Assembly: GCF_000150275.1 (NCBI RefSeq)
Contig: NW_002060944.1
Location: 8,135,033 to 8,199,032 of the forward strand
DNA length: 64,000 bases
Direction: 5' to 3'
Source of the DNA: Trichoplax adhaerens
Lineage: Eukaryota > Placozoa > Uniplacotomia > Trichoplacea > Trichoplacidae
Part shown: positions 15,001 through 28,140 of the stretch, piece after piece
Position numbering within the stretch: the stretch's first letter is position 1
How the letters are laid out: each line of letters opens with the position of its first letter
Translations under genes and position numbers: made by a program
Notes under the pieces: model-generated
The model's database searches: none
The model's input: only the letters and a program-made list of their open reading frames with translations
What the model was told of the DNA's origin: nothing

Positions 15001-18000
15001 TCAAGGGCATCAATGGCTGCGTTAGCGAGTGGTAAATAACTTAATCCTATATTCATCGAGACCTGTATGCAACATTCATATACAGAAAAAAGGTAATCAA
15101 CGAACGTATTTACCTACGCGTATTACTTAAGCGGAAATAAGAAATATCTTTTTTTCAAGACTCTGTCTTAACCTTAATAGCAGGAATAATCAATGCCATG
15201 TCATCTTGAATTAATTGATAAGGCAACGCCAGAATCAAGGACAAGCAGGACACATGTAGATCATCTTTGTACTGTTTTAATCGAACTAAAACCTATGATA
15301 TAAAATAGAGCAAAAAAATTATAACTGCTGTAACACTTAGGATAAGGATATGTTTAAGCTGACCTCCTTGTAAAACTTGTAATAAAGCAAATAACATAAG
15401 TATTTATCGATGGATTCCGCCTCTGCTGCAGCATTAATTGTGCATTTGGTCACAGTTTCAATATTAAGATCCTAATAATAGAAAGCAAGGGCAATGTTAG
15501 ATAATAAGATTTAAATTTGCAGCACTATCTTTATCTGTGAAGGTGATAATGACCTCAAAGTATGAAAGTGAGGAACTGATTGTCATACAGATTTCAAGAA
15601 GTTTATAAAAGCCACTCACTAGTGGTAGTCTAAGAAGAAAAATTAAAAATAATCGTAATATTTTTTGTAAGATTATTGTCATGCCTAGCAGACCGATTGC
15701 ATTAATCTACGGTAGTTATTTACACATAGCCATAATCTACACTACTAAATTAATTATGTCCTAGCCAAACCTAGTAGACAGTAAAACTAAATTTTTGCCA
15801 AAAGGGAATATCCATGGAAGAAAGAACTCGGTTCGAGTAGTCGGCAGTAAAGCTCTAGACGAAAATTATTAACAAATTACCTTTCAGTAAACAAACAATT
15901 ATCCCTTTATCTATAGTAATATCATAATATTACTTGGTAAAGTCGACTATGTTAATAAAAACTTGAAAATCCTTAGGAACGTTGGGTTTCAATCCAGCCA
16001 CAGGATTGGAAGTACCTTCAGATGATTGAGTCTAACGATAATAATAGCATAATTTGTATATTATTATTACTATCACAGTCATAAAGTCGCAAAAGATTTA
16101 AGTACAGTGCATTAGTATTTTATCACCTCCTCTTCTATAGTTGTTTGCTGTGAAGATGTTAAGTCAAGCTTTAATAAAATTCGCTGTAAAGAATGTAGTA
16201 ACTCATTGTACAAACTTCGTTGTACATAGATGATATGTTCACGGTCTGTGGTTATTAAAGTTAAGCCCTAAAAGCAAATAATCACAATGGTAAATAATTA
16301 AGACCTTCTGATAGTTCCTACTATATGTACATATGTAAAGCACATAAATTACCTAGTATATACGAAGTGTCATCTTTTTACATTCAGTAATAATGGTATT
16401 AATACGAAAACTGCTATGATATATTATAGTTAAATCTACCTTAATTTCGGTAGCTTGAATTAAATTCTTCCATAGTGAAATATAGTCTTTATAAGAAATG
16501 CGTGGACCAGTCTCTAAGATAACAGAATCCTGACTAATGTTCAGATCTGAATCCTATTGAATCACAGGTATTAATGGTGTATAATGCTGCCAGAAACTCA
16601 ATCACCAAAATTAATATAAAATTATATTGAATAATTACCGTTTCAACGTATACAGGGTGAGAACAAGTTCTTATCAACCCTTGATATACTGAAATAATAT
16701 TATAGATATTAAACTTTATCGTTGTAAAAAACTTCTTATGATGATTCATACTTATTAACATATACGATATCACAATAACATACCAACGCGAGACAGAAAA
16801 TTCTTCAGAGCAGCTCCTTTAGAATGTAATGCGAGTAATAATTCAAATAGTGATTTATAGCATAAGCTATGGAGTTCATTAATCACGTAGGGGAAATTTT
16901 CAAAGAGTACAATAGTTAACTTTTCGAGGGATCTTGTAAATGTATCGTTAACCTAAACAATCGATAAAATTGGAAAAATTATTGGTATTATAGGCTATCC
17001 AGTATATAATGTAGATAAATTGATAAAAAAATTGAAAAAGCAATAATTTTACTTCATCAAGTATATTCAAGATGCTGGCAAATGCTTCAAGAAAACTAGG
17101 TAAGTACTGAATTTTGTCTACGTTGACATCACTGAAATAATAAATGAAATTGTTACATCAATAGAATATTCTATTTTATTATCATTATCACGATGAATTT
17201 ATACCTCTATACCGATAATACCCTTAAAGTACTCAACATACATGAAAAACAATTGTTCACTACGTTGTAAGAGATCCATGGTCATAAATCGTACATCGTC
17301 CTTTTTCAGTAATGTTTTACAAGGCTAAAATAAGTAGAAAGTGTAATATAAAGTTTATTTTATAATTATGTCAACGCCAACCTTGTAAAAAAAGTATATG
17401 CAAGAATTTACGGCAGCAAAGTAACCATATCCACGTATAGCAATAGCTAACTCTTTAGCATCACTACTTCCACTATCAATAATAGATCTAAATTTTTTAA
17501 GGAAGAACTACAAAAAATTTAACAAGATTAGTAAAATTATTAATCGTTTGATTATCTACATATGAGATAGCTGAATAAGGTTGCATTTGAATCATTTTCT
17601 TCTTACTTTAAAGATATTTATATTTGCAGCATCATTTTCATTGACAAGGTATTCAGCAATCTTTTTAACAAAATAATTGAATTCCAATTATATAATTGGT
17701 ATTTAATATCGCATGCAAAAGCATACGATAGAAAAATAGCTATAATAGCTAGCAGATATCAACAAACCTGTTTCATGATCTCTTCAAGGGCATGAAAGGC
17801 CGCTGCTCGTATATCTCTATTTCGATGTCGACACCATCGATAGATAACCTCGTATAGAGCCTAATATCCAGAAAAAGCAATAATTTTGAGTTAAGGAATT
17901 AATATAACAGTACTACATTCCCAGCTATTAATAACATCAGTTCATTTACTTCAGCTTCTCTCGAGATGTAATCACAAAATTGAGCAGCATGTTTTGCAAT

Positions 18001-20587
18001 CAAATTTAGTCCAGCTATATTTTTTTTTAAAAGAAAAGAATCAGTACTACAAAGAATTGATAGTATATTTTTTAAATAGACACGATAACAGCTTACCTTT
18101 AGGTAAGTCATACCGTGGCAATTCAACCTAGCAATGAATGGAATCATTTTAATTTTAAAATAGACCATGATTATAACGCAAAAAAGTAATAATTCTATTA
18201 GCAAAATCATCTTGCAATCCTGTTTACAAACGTACCTTAGGATCAATAGCTAAACGAGCATATTTGTAAATATCAGCAGCGTATTTCGATTCTGGTAAGT
18301 AAAGGTAATAAAAATATTCTTTACCATCTTATACTGTATGTTGTAAATGCATACCATTTGCCGAATAATTATACTATTGACTAATAACGATTATATAGTC
18401 TACGTTGTGTTTTATTGGTAATAAACTGAAATACTTACCTTCCTCAACAGATTGGGTAAAATTGTATAGATATGATGTTAAGCCTCGTAGACAGCCATAA
18501 ATCACAGGCATATCTAATTTTGTATTTTTGCCAGTCATCTTTGCAAATGGTGACATTACCAAATTTGTGTATAACATCATAAATTATTAAAATAAAATTA
18601 TGGCACAGCATTAAATTTGAGGAAGCATAAGAAATTATCGATCGAACTGCGACTGTCATCACATGAAAATTTTGCACAGCCAAAAACGTGTGTATAACAT
18701 AGGTATAAGTAACTAACCTGAGATTTTAATGTATTCAGATAAATGGTTAATAACTGTTGAGCATGAGGCATAATATATTCAGGAAATTTTTCAGCAATCG
18801 TTCCAAGCAAGGAATACATGCCACTCTTGACTACATACGCGTAAGATGAAATAAATAAATTAAATCTGGTAATATCATTCAAGTAAGTTTTAATCGATCC
18901 TAGCTAGGTAATGCAACATAGGCATGAAAGATTTATTTTCTCCGAAATATCACTATAATAAAGTAACCTGTTGAGGAATATTTTGTTGGTTGTTTGCAAG
19001 CTGACATATACCTAAGTAAGTAGTACAATAAATATTAGGTAATTTAATGCAGTATTGTTTTATCTATTTTTCAGTCAAATACTAAATCAAAATCATCGCG
19101 GATTTTTCTTCTTTACTATATCGCTTACTCATGTAACTGTAGTAAAAAAATGTTATGATAATGTTTTACCTTCCTCAATGATATACTTACTTGTCAACCA
19201 GCTTTGAAATAGCCAACTCTTCAACTACCGATGAATGCAATTTCGAGCTCAAAAGCTAAAGATAAGAATTGAATAATATTCACTTGGTAAGAAATGCAGT
19301 CGATTAGCAAGATTTTGAAATAAAAGTGAGAATTCTGTCTTAACTTCAGGCTTAAATGTGAGGACAAGGCGTGTATATTTATTTTGCTACTTCGTTTACC
19401 TTAGCCATAAATAACTCACCTGTAGTAACGGAGGAAATGTGGCATTTTTCACCCTAGCGGCTTTATCTCTCGTAAAGAGCGAAATGCATACGTCCTTCAA
19501 TGTTGGAATGCAAGAAAATGCAAAAGATCGAAAATAATTTAGCCCAATAACATTGTTGAATTCACTCATAACTTAAATTTAGTTGGATGCTAGCAAAGCC
19601 AGATTTAAAGAAGAACTTTTTTGAAAGTACTAAAGCTCGTTGAATAATGTACAGTAATAATTTAGAATTTCAGCTGAAAAACGATTCATGACTTGCAGCT
19701 GGATCAGAGGAATCAACATTACTGTTGCAAAAATACTTTGTAGACTAGTCAGAAGTATACGACTGCAAATCTAATCTTGCAATTTAACATTTTAATAAGA
19801 AGTAGCGTCACGATACCTTAATTTGTACGGCATAAGGACTTATCTTTCCACCAATTTTCTCCATATATGCAGTAATTAATTTTAACAAATCTTCCTTGCA
19901 TTTATCCAACTGTAGGCGAGGTATAAATTTTATCTAGCACACGTACGATAGTTATAAAAGACAAATAACATTGAAAATGAATTTACATTTATCCACGCAA
20001 TCCTGTTCATCGATATCACTTACATCGTCTAGACCAATTGATTTGCGTAAAAATGTAACAACTCCATAATCTTGTCCAAATAATGCTGACGAGCAATAAG
20101 CTTTGGGTGACGAAAAAATAGAAGATAAAAAATTTTGAATGATAATATGACCATACCATTTTGGCACGGTGTCAATAACTTTATTGGCTTACATCAAGCT
20201 AGTAGAATCGACTTGATACTTTGAAGGTATGGAATAAGCATCATTACTAACTGTAAACTACGCTAAAATTCAAGCCCTACGCGTTGTGGATACTATCACA
20301 ATGTTATTACGTTGGCTATAGGCCAATTTTGAATTGAACGTCTGTATATATGTTATATACTGTACAATGTACATGGTGATGGATCTCGAGCTATTGCTGA
20401 TAATATTTACAATTTTTCAGCTAGTCTATTAGCTAGTCCTCTTACCTTTTTCAGCATCAGAAGCGGTTTGTAAGCATAGCACAGTAATATCAGATGCAAT
20501 ATCGCAAGCATTGCTACCTCTATGCAACGATTGCAAGTTGAGAAGTGCATGTAAATCGATTAATAACTGGCTCAGATTGGACGCCAT
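1..20587 (-). CDS. PRKDC: DNA-dependent protein kinase catalytic subunit (5' part, multi-exon, runs off left edge)
   Basis: Giant PI3K-like kinase that binds Ku-loaded DNA ends in non-homologous end joining. Many short exons on the minus strand match human DNA-PKcs in order. The first exon (20446-20587) starts MASNLSQLL. Landmarks: [14 protein letters not shown] near 20020; [14 protein letters not shown] near 18490; [12 protein letters not shown] near 16660; [14 protein letters not shown] near 15610; [12 protein letters not shown] with [13 protein letters not shown] at 14420-14600; FEGGGSKYG near 11720; [15 protein letters not shown] near 8050; [17 protein letters not shown] near 6750; [14 protein letters not shown] near 4560; a Ser/Thr-rich region at 3412-3823; [14 protein letters not shown] near 2030; [13 protein letters not shown] near 350. 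The last point lies in the FAT region, so the kinase and FATC domains fall beyond position 1. Length and spacing fit a protein of about 4000 residues. Not every exon was delimited. The family is certain; individual junctions are less so. Confidence 0.95.
3412..3823 (-). other. PRKDC: PRKDC exon with the ABCDE-like autophosphorylation cluster
   Basis: A 412-bp exon between an AG acceptor at 3824-3825 and a GT donor at 3410-3411. It starts [19 protein letters not shown], which lines up with the human segment just before the ABCDE cluster. It then carries several SQ/TQ dipeptides: AATQ, GSQG, RATQ and TPTQ. The motif RATQ...TPTQ followed by NWLD resembles the human T2609/T2638 neighbourhood, and [11 protein letters not shown] matches the human stretch after the cluster. 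In vertebrates, phosphorylation here controls release of DNA-PKcs from ends; that this holds in this organism is inference. Confidence 0.85.
20446..20587 (-). other. PRKDC: PRKDC first coding exon and start codon
   Basis: ATG at 20587 opens a 142-bp exon that ends before a GTAAGA donor. It encodes about 47 residues beginning [13 protein letters not shown] and ending LQTASDAEK. This matches the N-terminal HEAT-repeat start of DNA-PKcs in length and pattern, for example a leucine-rich helix and then a run ending in LQT. The next recognised exon, with [14 protein letters not shown], begins about 0.3 kb further along the minus strand, which supports this as the true start. A 5' untranslated exon cannot be excluded. 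Confidence 0.75.
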
Positions 20588-20820
20588 GCTTGATGGCTAG
20601 TTGCAAATGGCACTACAGTAGTCCCCCAGTCCTGTTTATCTTTGGCGCGGTGCTGGTTTACCGAGGGACGGACGGATGCTGAAAAGAGGGAAGGCAAGTT
20701 GGAACCTGCCATTGCATTAATTCTAGTTCATTCATTATATGATATTTACTAGTTAATGATGGCCTTTTAATCCATATCTGCCATTGGATGATGGCCGAAA
20801 TAATGTTTAAATCTTATAAA

Positions 20821-21500
20821 TGGATTCAATTTATTTTATATCGTCGTATGCAGTGGAAGAAGGTGAATTGAACGACATAACATTATTACTTATATACGTC
20901 AAGTAAAACCATGGTATCATCAACATGGCGTCAGAACAATGGGTTGTCCACTGGACAGTCTCTCCTTTTGCAAGGACTACGTAGCAGATATGGACTACAA
21001 ATCTTACTAATCCTCTTACCAATGGATTCAATTTACTGTATTTTACATCATCGTATGTAGTGCAATGCTCTATACAATCCCATTGTTGATTGACATAACA
21101 TTTTCACTTATACAGTGCAGTAAAACCATGGTATAACCTGGGATTTCTAAGACCAATCATACACTTTTTATGAAACACTGATCTTAGCGTCAAAAAGGAT
21201 GAAATGAGCATTTATTGAATGGGCATTAAGTCTTGGGTAGAAGAGGATTTCTAGTACTAACCTTGACTTATAAGGACTTCTAAGACTAAGGAAGTCCCTG
21301 ATGAAGTCTAATATTACTATAATACAATAAAAAGTATACTGTAAGCACTTTTTATCAGCCATTTCTTGTAGTAAACGACGTCTGCACATCCTGTCTTGAA
21401 AGTCCCTGGTTTAACCAACATAGTGTGAGAACGAAGGTTGTCCACTGGACTGTCTCTCCTTTCAACAACGACTATGGACCAGACATGGACTACTGATACA
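20821..21500. repeat. Duplicated ~200-bp unit with a dispersed partial copy
   Basis: A unit beginning tggattcaattta recurs at 20821 and 21023 (spacing 202 bp). Both copies continue into a shared stretch with gacataacat and gtaaaaccatggta. Another segment, ttgtccactggac followed by gtctctcctt, occurs at 20944 and again at 21438, with the similarity continuing through a shared atggactac. The copies are diverged by substitutions and small indels. No coding sequence was found, and no terminal inverted repeats or transposase were seen. Confidence 0.7.
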
Positions 21501-21656
21501 GTCCTATAATCTTCGGATAATGTACTGGTTCGCACATTCATCAACTATTACTTCTTTTACGGTAAGACTAGGGACTTCTGAGACAGACACTTATTAAAGG
21601 TCTCACAAGTCCTTGGTCTTCTTGAAGTGTAAGACTATAAGATAGTGCTCCCTACC

Positions 21657-22400
21657 ATGGACTTTTAGAAATATGAAGAACTAGAAAAGAACATGGTTCT
21701 CTTCCAGTAGCTACTTGTAGCTTAAGTGAAGAGTCTACAATATAGTTCTGTATATATTTCTAGAAGTCCATGACTTTACACTGAGTCTACAGAGAGCAAG
21801 AACTAGGCGAGAATACGGTTCCCTTCCAGCAGCTACTAGTAGCTTAAGTTAAGCGTCTACAATCTACATTTCTATTTCTTGAATCAGAAAGTATAGTCCA
21901 TTTTAGTTATGAATATGGACTTGTAGAGATATGAAGAACTAGAAAAGAACATGGTTCTCTTCCAGTAGCTACTTGTAGCTTAAGTGAAGAGTCTACAATA
22001 TACCCCAGTAAATATAGTATTTCTAGAAGTTCATGACTTCACACTGAGTCTATAGTGAGCAAGAACTACAGTAGGCGAGAATACGGTTCCCTTCCGGCAG
22101 CTACTAGTAGTTTAAGTTAAGAGTCTACAATCTACATTTCTATTTCTTAAATCAGAAAGTATAGTCCATTTTAGTTATGAATATGGACTTGTAGAGATTT
22201 GAAGAACTAGAAGATGGCTCTCTTCCAGTTGCTACTTGTAGCTTAAGCTAAGAGTCTACAATATACCTCAGTACATATTTCTACAAGTCCATGACTCTAC
22301 ATTGAGTCTATAATGAACAAGAACTAGGTAAGAACACGGTTTTTCTTTCAGTAGCTACTAGTAGCTTAAGTTAAGAGTCTACATTTCTATTTCTTGAATC
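21657..22400. repeat. Dimeric tandem satellite, six half-units of about 130 bp
   Basis: The core tagctacttgtagcttaag, or its variant with ctagtagc, occurs near 21708, 21830, 21965, 22097, 22229 and 22351, spaced 122-135 bp. Successive cores alternate between type A (cttgtagc, preceded by aagaacatggttctcttcc) and type B (ctagtagc, preceded by gaatacggttcccttcc). The higher-order period is therefore about 255-270 bp, in three copies. Copies 1 and 2 of the dimer are very similar; copy 3 is more diverged. No open frame spans the array. Confidence 0.9.
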
Positions 22401-23640
22401 AGCAAATATAGTCAATACTAGTCATGGATGATATACTGTATTGCAGCATGGACTATTGTATCAAAAAGGTCATTTTCCAGTAGTTTATGACTGCAGCAGA
22501 CCTCATAGCACCAGGGACTACTCGAAGAAAAAGTAAAGTACCACGGAACCGTTTCAACACTACTTCTAGACATGTTCGGGAAATGACTGGATCGAAATTC
22601 GCAATAGAGTGGTAAAGAGAAGGTCAGGAAATAGCATTCCCTCTGCACACTCCACTAAAGCATAGTATCACCAACGGGATATGAAACAGTCCTAGGATTC
22701 AAGTCAAACATAGTGTATCCATTTTAAGCAATGTTCATTACTGTACTGAGGTATATCCAAGGGAAATTTTCCGGGAAATAACATAATATTGCAATCTCGC
22801 TACTACATCCAGTTCAGGAGTAATTTCATCAAGACTTTGTTTGGTCTTCAAGCCAAATAGAACCCTAACTCGATATAGGTATCATTACCATACTAGGGTC
22901 CTCATTTTCTACCCCATCCAAGCTGAAAGCCCTTTTTATGTCGATTTTGTTGCAGCAGAAAATGGTTCTTCTGCTTCTCCTTTTGTCTCCAATCTGCTGT
23001 TGGATATCCATACAAGGATTGATTAGCAAGACAAGCAATTAAGCGTATTCTCTTTCTTAGTATCAGCATTGTCGTACTACTGTAGAATACACTCATCTTA
23101 TTGAGTCATGAATGAGACATAATCCTACAGGGCAGTAAAAGACAGTAAGCTTCCTTGTCGCCGGCATTGAAATAAATATTCAATAAATTAGAAGTAAATT
23201 AAGAATAATGAAAAAAATCTACGGTGCTACTGTATTATAGAAGTTTTTACTACAAATCAACGGCTTATAGCACAAAATTTGCACATGTAGATAGACTGTG
23301 TAATCGATACTTTCTCTTTATCATATTGCATAATGGATATACAATTTGCTTAGTTATGTAGACCGACAAGAAGTGAAGGGATGTCGGCTAGAGTCTCCTT
23401 TTTGAAGACATGAGGCTGATAACTGCTCGTCTGTTCGCTTGTCATATCTTCCATTGCTTTTTAGAAACACTTGGCCGTAGATACGATGCGTTCATCCACT
23501 GTTTATCCGTATAACAGATTTCAACATTGAATCAAAAAGAGAATGCCAAAAGTAGCCTTGGGCGGTCTCATTCCTACTCAAGTCGGAGAAAATAAACCAT
23601 AAACTCATTCAAAATAAATTATTGAATAAGCATGTGTCAA
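22400..23640. other. Gene-free spacer
   Basis: I see no exon with a recognisable protein and no clear repeat beyond the tail of the satellite. Open frames here are under 80 codons, overlap each other on both strands and carry no domain signature. Confidence 0.4.
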
Positions 23641-23699
23641 GCAAAAGAATTAAACCTATGAGTAAGCCCTACTCCGATAGAAACGAATAAGATACTCAA

Positions 23700-24330
23700 A
23701 ATGAAGCAGTAAGAAACGAAACTGAGCTCAAGTCCTTCCATCGTCGCTGTAATAACTGTTAATAACGGAATAAACGGACTTAGAATCCCCCAATGAATTA
23801 TGAACATACTATAAACTATATTCCACAGCGTACTACCGCCGGGCATAATTATACGTTAAGCATATACGTACAGTATAATAAACGCTTTAACAGCTAAATA
23901 GACAATATGGAAGTAATCTCGAGTCTAATATACGAAATTTAAAATGAAGCTATAAGGAATAAAATGGAGCTCTTATTTTTCACCATCACCCCAACATTTA
24001 TCATAGAAACAACAATCTCCCGCAAAATTGTTATACAGTACTACGGTATACTGTACATTAAAAGAAAAAGATATTAAAATATGAAACAACAGTTAATAAG
24101 TAAGATTAATTCAAGTCTTCTCCATCGTCATACATCCCCATCTCTTAGAAAATACTTACTTAATATACAAGCGCTGCATTCAGTAATACCTGTATAACAA
24201 TCGCGATTAAGCTAAAGAAATCAGCATATCACTATTCCTCAGTTTAATATACTGTAAACACCAAGACGACATGATAAGCAATAATGAAGCAAGAATAAAT
24301 GAAACAAGATTGAGCTCTTCTATCCATTAT
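23700..24330. repeat. Degenerate dispersed repeat anchored on gagctc / ccatcgtc
   Basis: Similar short blocks of the form aatgaagc...gaaac...gagctc...tctccat recur near 23724, 23965, 24108 (gagctc lost, tcaagtcttctccatcgtc kept) and 24311. Spacing is uneven, 241, 143 and 203 bp, so this is a weak array. An alternative is chance similarity in AT-rich DNA; dot-plot self-comparison would decide. Confidence 0.4.
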
Positions 24331-24756
24331 GACAAAATAACTGCTCATTGAATTAAGATTCTCTTAAAGATTGATAGACTATAAATCAGTCATAGAAGAA
24401 TCATTTTCAAAGTCGAGATACAGTATTGAGCCATAATCCGTCAGCAGCGCGACGGGTTGTAGAACTAGTCAATTCTTAGTTCAATAGACTGCTGACGAAG
24501 ATAAAATCAGTAATAATTGACATTTCGTAAATCAATCAATAGAGCTATTTTCATTTTCATTAAGACAGCAACTACAGTTAACTGAAGAAAACTCCTCCAA
24601 GAATGAATCCATGCATAGTTTTGCATACAGCCGGTAATACCATGATGATTCAACGCGCAATATTCAATATTGACAACTTACTTATATTTAGCAACTATAC
24701 ACATGTCCCCTTAATATTTGCCGATATAGCATTTCCCCTATCTTGGCAATATTGAA

Positions 24757-24839
24757 ACTATTGCAATAATCAATTGGATATCTACATATTTAGAATATTC
24801 CATATTTTTGATAATAGAGAGACTATTGCAATAATCAAT
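24757..24839. repeat. Short direct repeat, two copies about 65 bp apart
   Basis: The 17-mer ctattgcaataatcaat occurs at 24758-24774 and 24823-24839. The intervening sequence shows no further clear internal duplication. Confidence 0.7.
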
Positions 24840-27120
24840 CGTATAAGTCGATCCGGAATCCAACGCTATCTCATTTGAAATGTTAGGTATCGCCATTATT
24901 TCTACTAGACAAGCACTGACATAAGCGAAACTACAATGTTGATCTACACTAGGACAATATTGACCATGGCCAACGGCCAATTTCTTCCCTATCGCACTGA
25001 ATTAAATCTCCTCGATAAACCAATACTTCAACCGACTCCATCAATCATTGATGCTTCTATTATAATGATGGTACTCTTAGGCTACATTGTTCAAATCAAT
25101 AAAACAATTCTACTTTGACAAGAGTTATTTATAGCATCAAAATAAGTTTTTGACAAAAAACATCTGTCCATGACAAGATTTTCTTCCAATTCCTTTTGTT
25201 CTACCCTTGCTGTATCATGGAGAAATACAGCATCTAACTCAAAAAGCAAGCCAATTCATATGATGGCGATCCATTTTAGTAAGAAGCTTGATACAACTAC
25301 AATCGATATAGCCATAAGTAGACGATAGCATTCCTATGCTATTGTCACGAAAGGGATTTCAAGGCAACTTCCGTAAAAGTGTGCAATATGGCAACAAAAG
25401 TGCAAATTCCATTTTTGTCTATATCGATTTAATTGACTTTGATCATCATATTATAATGCCTTTATTTGCTATTTAAATAAGTTTTATTCATACTCCCATC
25501 TTGTAGATTACTTAAAAAAGATGTATTATACTCGTTATTATTCTTTCCACCTGGTTGATAATACTGGCCTGAAATAAAGAAGGCAATATTGGATCGACAA
25601 AAGGCTAGCGTAACTCTCTTACGGAAATAATAGAGTTGATTTGAAGTTTACTAAATTAGACTTTGTTTATGATGAGATCATTCCTCCATTACTATATTAT
25701 TATTGAATCAATCTTGAGTCAATAGCTCCACGATATGAAATACTTTGCTGCAATCATAATTACGCTACAAGATTGGACTCATCGCAGCCACAACGATTCC
25801 CTCTTGAGTATCCTCATTTGGTAAGACGACATCAACTCATAATTATTGATCCAGAATCGATGTTTTTTCTCCCTTACTGATCATAAGTGGTAAAATCCTA
25901 TCGAAAACGGAAGAAATCAAAGAATTGATTTCCTTGTTTGTAGTTGGTCATTATCTCAAACTTTTCTATCGACAGCTTTATTCCACTAGCTGATCTTGAT
26001 CATGTCCAACAACCTATCGCAAGATAGCTGTGTAAGTATAAATCGAAGTATTGATTTCTCCGGCAGTTTTAATCGATTTTATTTCTCTCCTTCGCCTATT
26101 TCATCACACCTACTTCATACTGACTTCCTATTAGACTTTGTTGCCGCCTACACTATAGATCGTATGATACTCCTCTAAATTGGAACCATCTTTTTTATTT
26201 CTTACTTTTTGGGATCGGTACTCCCCCAATACAATTGCACGAGAATCTCTCCTTCTTTTATTCATCTCCCAGCCAACTGCTTGATGATTGATATTCGTAT
26301 ATATCTACTGATTGCTAATAGTAAATCTTTATAGTTACATTGCAATCGCTGTTAGAGTTATAAAGATCAACTTAGACAGCGGCATGATAACCATCCATGT
26401 AGAAGCGAAACAACATTTAAAATTTCTTGAACAAAGAAATTCTATAACACCAATATAGAACTAACTTCTTCTTCAACCTATTGTTTTTTTAAGTGATATT
26501 CGCCTACTTTATTGTTATTTTTGACCAATTCATTCAATCCTTTCGATATGCAAATGGCTTCAAATATCATGCAACATTTTTGGAATTTGTGTCCCAACTT
26601 TGTCAGTTGGGATAGTTAATTTGTAGATCAATGTTACAACTAAACAAATGACGATAACCCATTAGCTAATGTAAGAATAGACGTTTATTCGAATCTGTCG
26701 ATGGAAATAAAATAATTTTAGTCATTTCTGACTGCTACTTAATACTATAACGACCAGAGATTCTACTTTATATCAGCGTGAACGGGTTCAATCCAAAATT
26801 ATAGATCCTTATTTCTATCATACGCTAAACTTATCGAAGAATTGAGTAAGGATCTTTCGAAAGTCTCTAATTTCATCCTATTTCCAACACCAGGGAAGAA
26901 ATTGGTACTCAACTATTTCGTTAAGTATTTAGAATGTATGGGCTCTCCTTCTTTGACAAGTATTTTAATGAGATACCATTCGATTATTGAACAAAATGCT
27001 ATGATATTGATAAACAGAATCTTCTCACTATCAGCTTCCATTCCCGGTTAAACATGAAGAGCAATGTTTTAAAACTATTTCGACTCTATTAGTTAAACCA
27101 GTATTTTACTTGTTACGTAA
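24840..27120. other. Gene-free spacer
   Basis: AT-rich sequence with no recognisable protein similarity in any frame. A 69-codon plus-strand frame ending at 27051 has no ATG at its proposed start and no domain signature. No transposon ends were seen. Confidence 0.4.
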
Positions 27121-28140
27121 TTAAAGTAAGTGCTTTCATCTATTAACTTAATCCTGATTAAGGTATCAATATATAAATACTCGTATCATACTTATTACTT
27201 ACTCTGCATAAGAGCCAATATCAAGTTACTTTTCATCAATCGGATCTAGAAACTAACATATAAATTTCTTTTGATCATGCAGAACATGACTAATATCACC
27301 TAGTGTTAGGATACAATCAAAAAATGGTCATTTATCGTCTATCAGTCTAAGCCTTATCAAGAAATCAATATGTAATTTCTTACCCTAAAATTGATCCATC
27401 TTATTCCCGATCGACAAATTAAAAGAAGTTGATACACAATTTCCTGCCCTTAAATTGATCAATCTTTATCTTGATTGACGAAATTAGTATATAAATTTGT
27501 TTGGTTTCGAATAATTCAACATTATTATTCAAATTATCTAGTGTTAGGTAAAGTTAATACCCATCAGTCTAAATCTCATCAACGAATTAATACACAATTC
27601 CTGTACTTTTCCATTTTTATCCAACTCTAGGACAGAGTAACAGTAGAACCATTGCTTACAATCAATCGTATATCATTATCACTAAATGAATTTAGTAATT
27701 TTAGACGTATAATATTCTAGAATATACTAAAGTAATGCTAACGAAAGCCTAATCCGATCAAGATTAGTGTATAGCACGATCTGCCGTATAAATAACTTTA
27801 TAGCGCTTAAAAAATTTTCATATTCGCATAACAGTACATACATTGCCTATAATCAATCTAATATTACCCTCGTTAGATCAATTTACGTAATCTTTTTATA
27901 ATGTTTTCGGATATGCTAAAGTGAATCTAATGCATGTCTAAACAATCTTATAGCGCTTAATAATTTCATATTCGCGCTGTATAACGCTCGAATAGAGTAG
28001 AATCCATAAAGTAAGCAAATTGCTATGAATCAATCTAATCTCTAGCCAAGAAATTAGCATATCATTTATTAATTGATTTCTACGGAATCGTACATGAATT
28101 GGATATTGCGCTAGGGTAGCTATAGTAAAATATCGCAATC
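27120..28140. repeat. Degenerate tandem repeats, period about 150-190 bp
   Basis: attgct(t)acaatcaat-like blocks occur at 27651, 27842 and 28019 (spacing 191 and 177 bp). tatagcgcttaa followed by ttcatattcgc occurs at 27799 and 27949. In the left half, aattgatc(c/a)atct...gatcgacaaatta-like blocks lie near 27391 and 27456, and atcagtctaa occurs near 27340 and 27560. Copies are strongly diverged. No coding content was seen. Confidence 0.65.

Noticed and set aside
21657-22400. CRISPR-like repeat array
   Set aside because: Units are about 130 bp with no short repeat/unique spacer pattern, there are no cas genes, and the genome is clearly eukaryotic.
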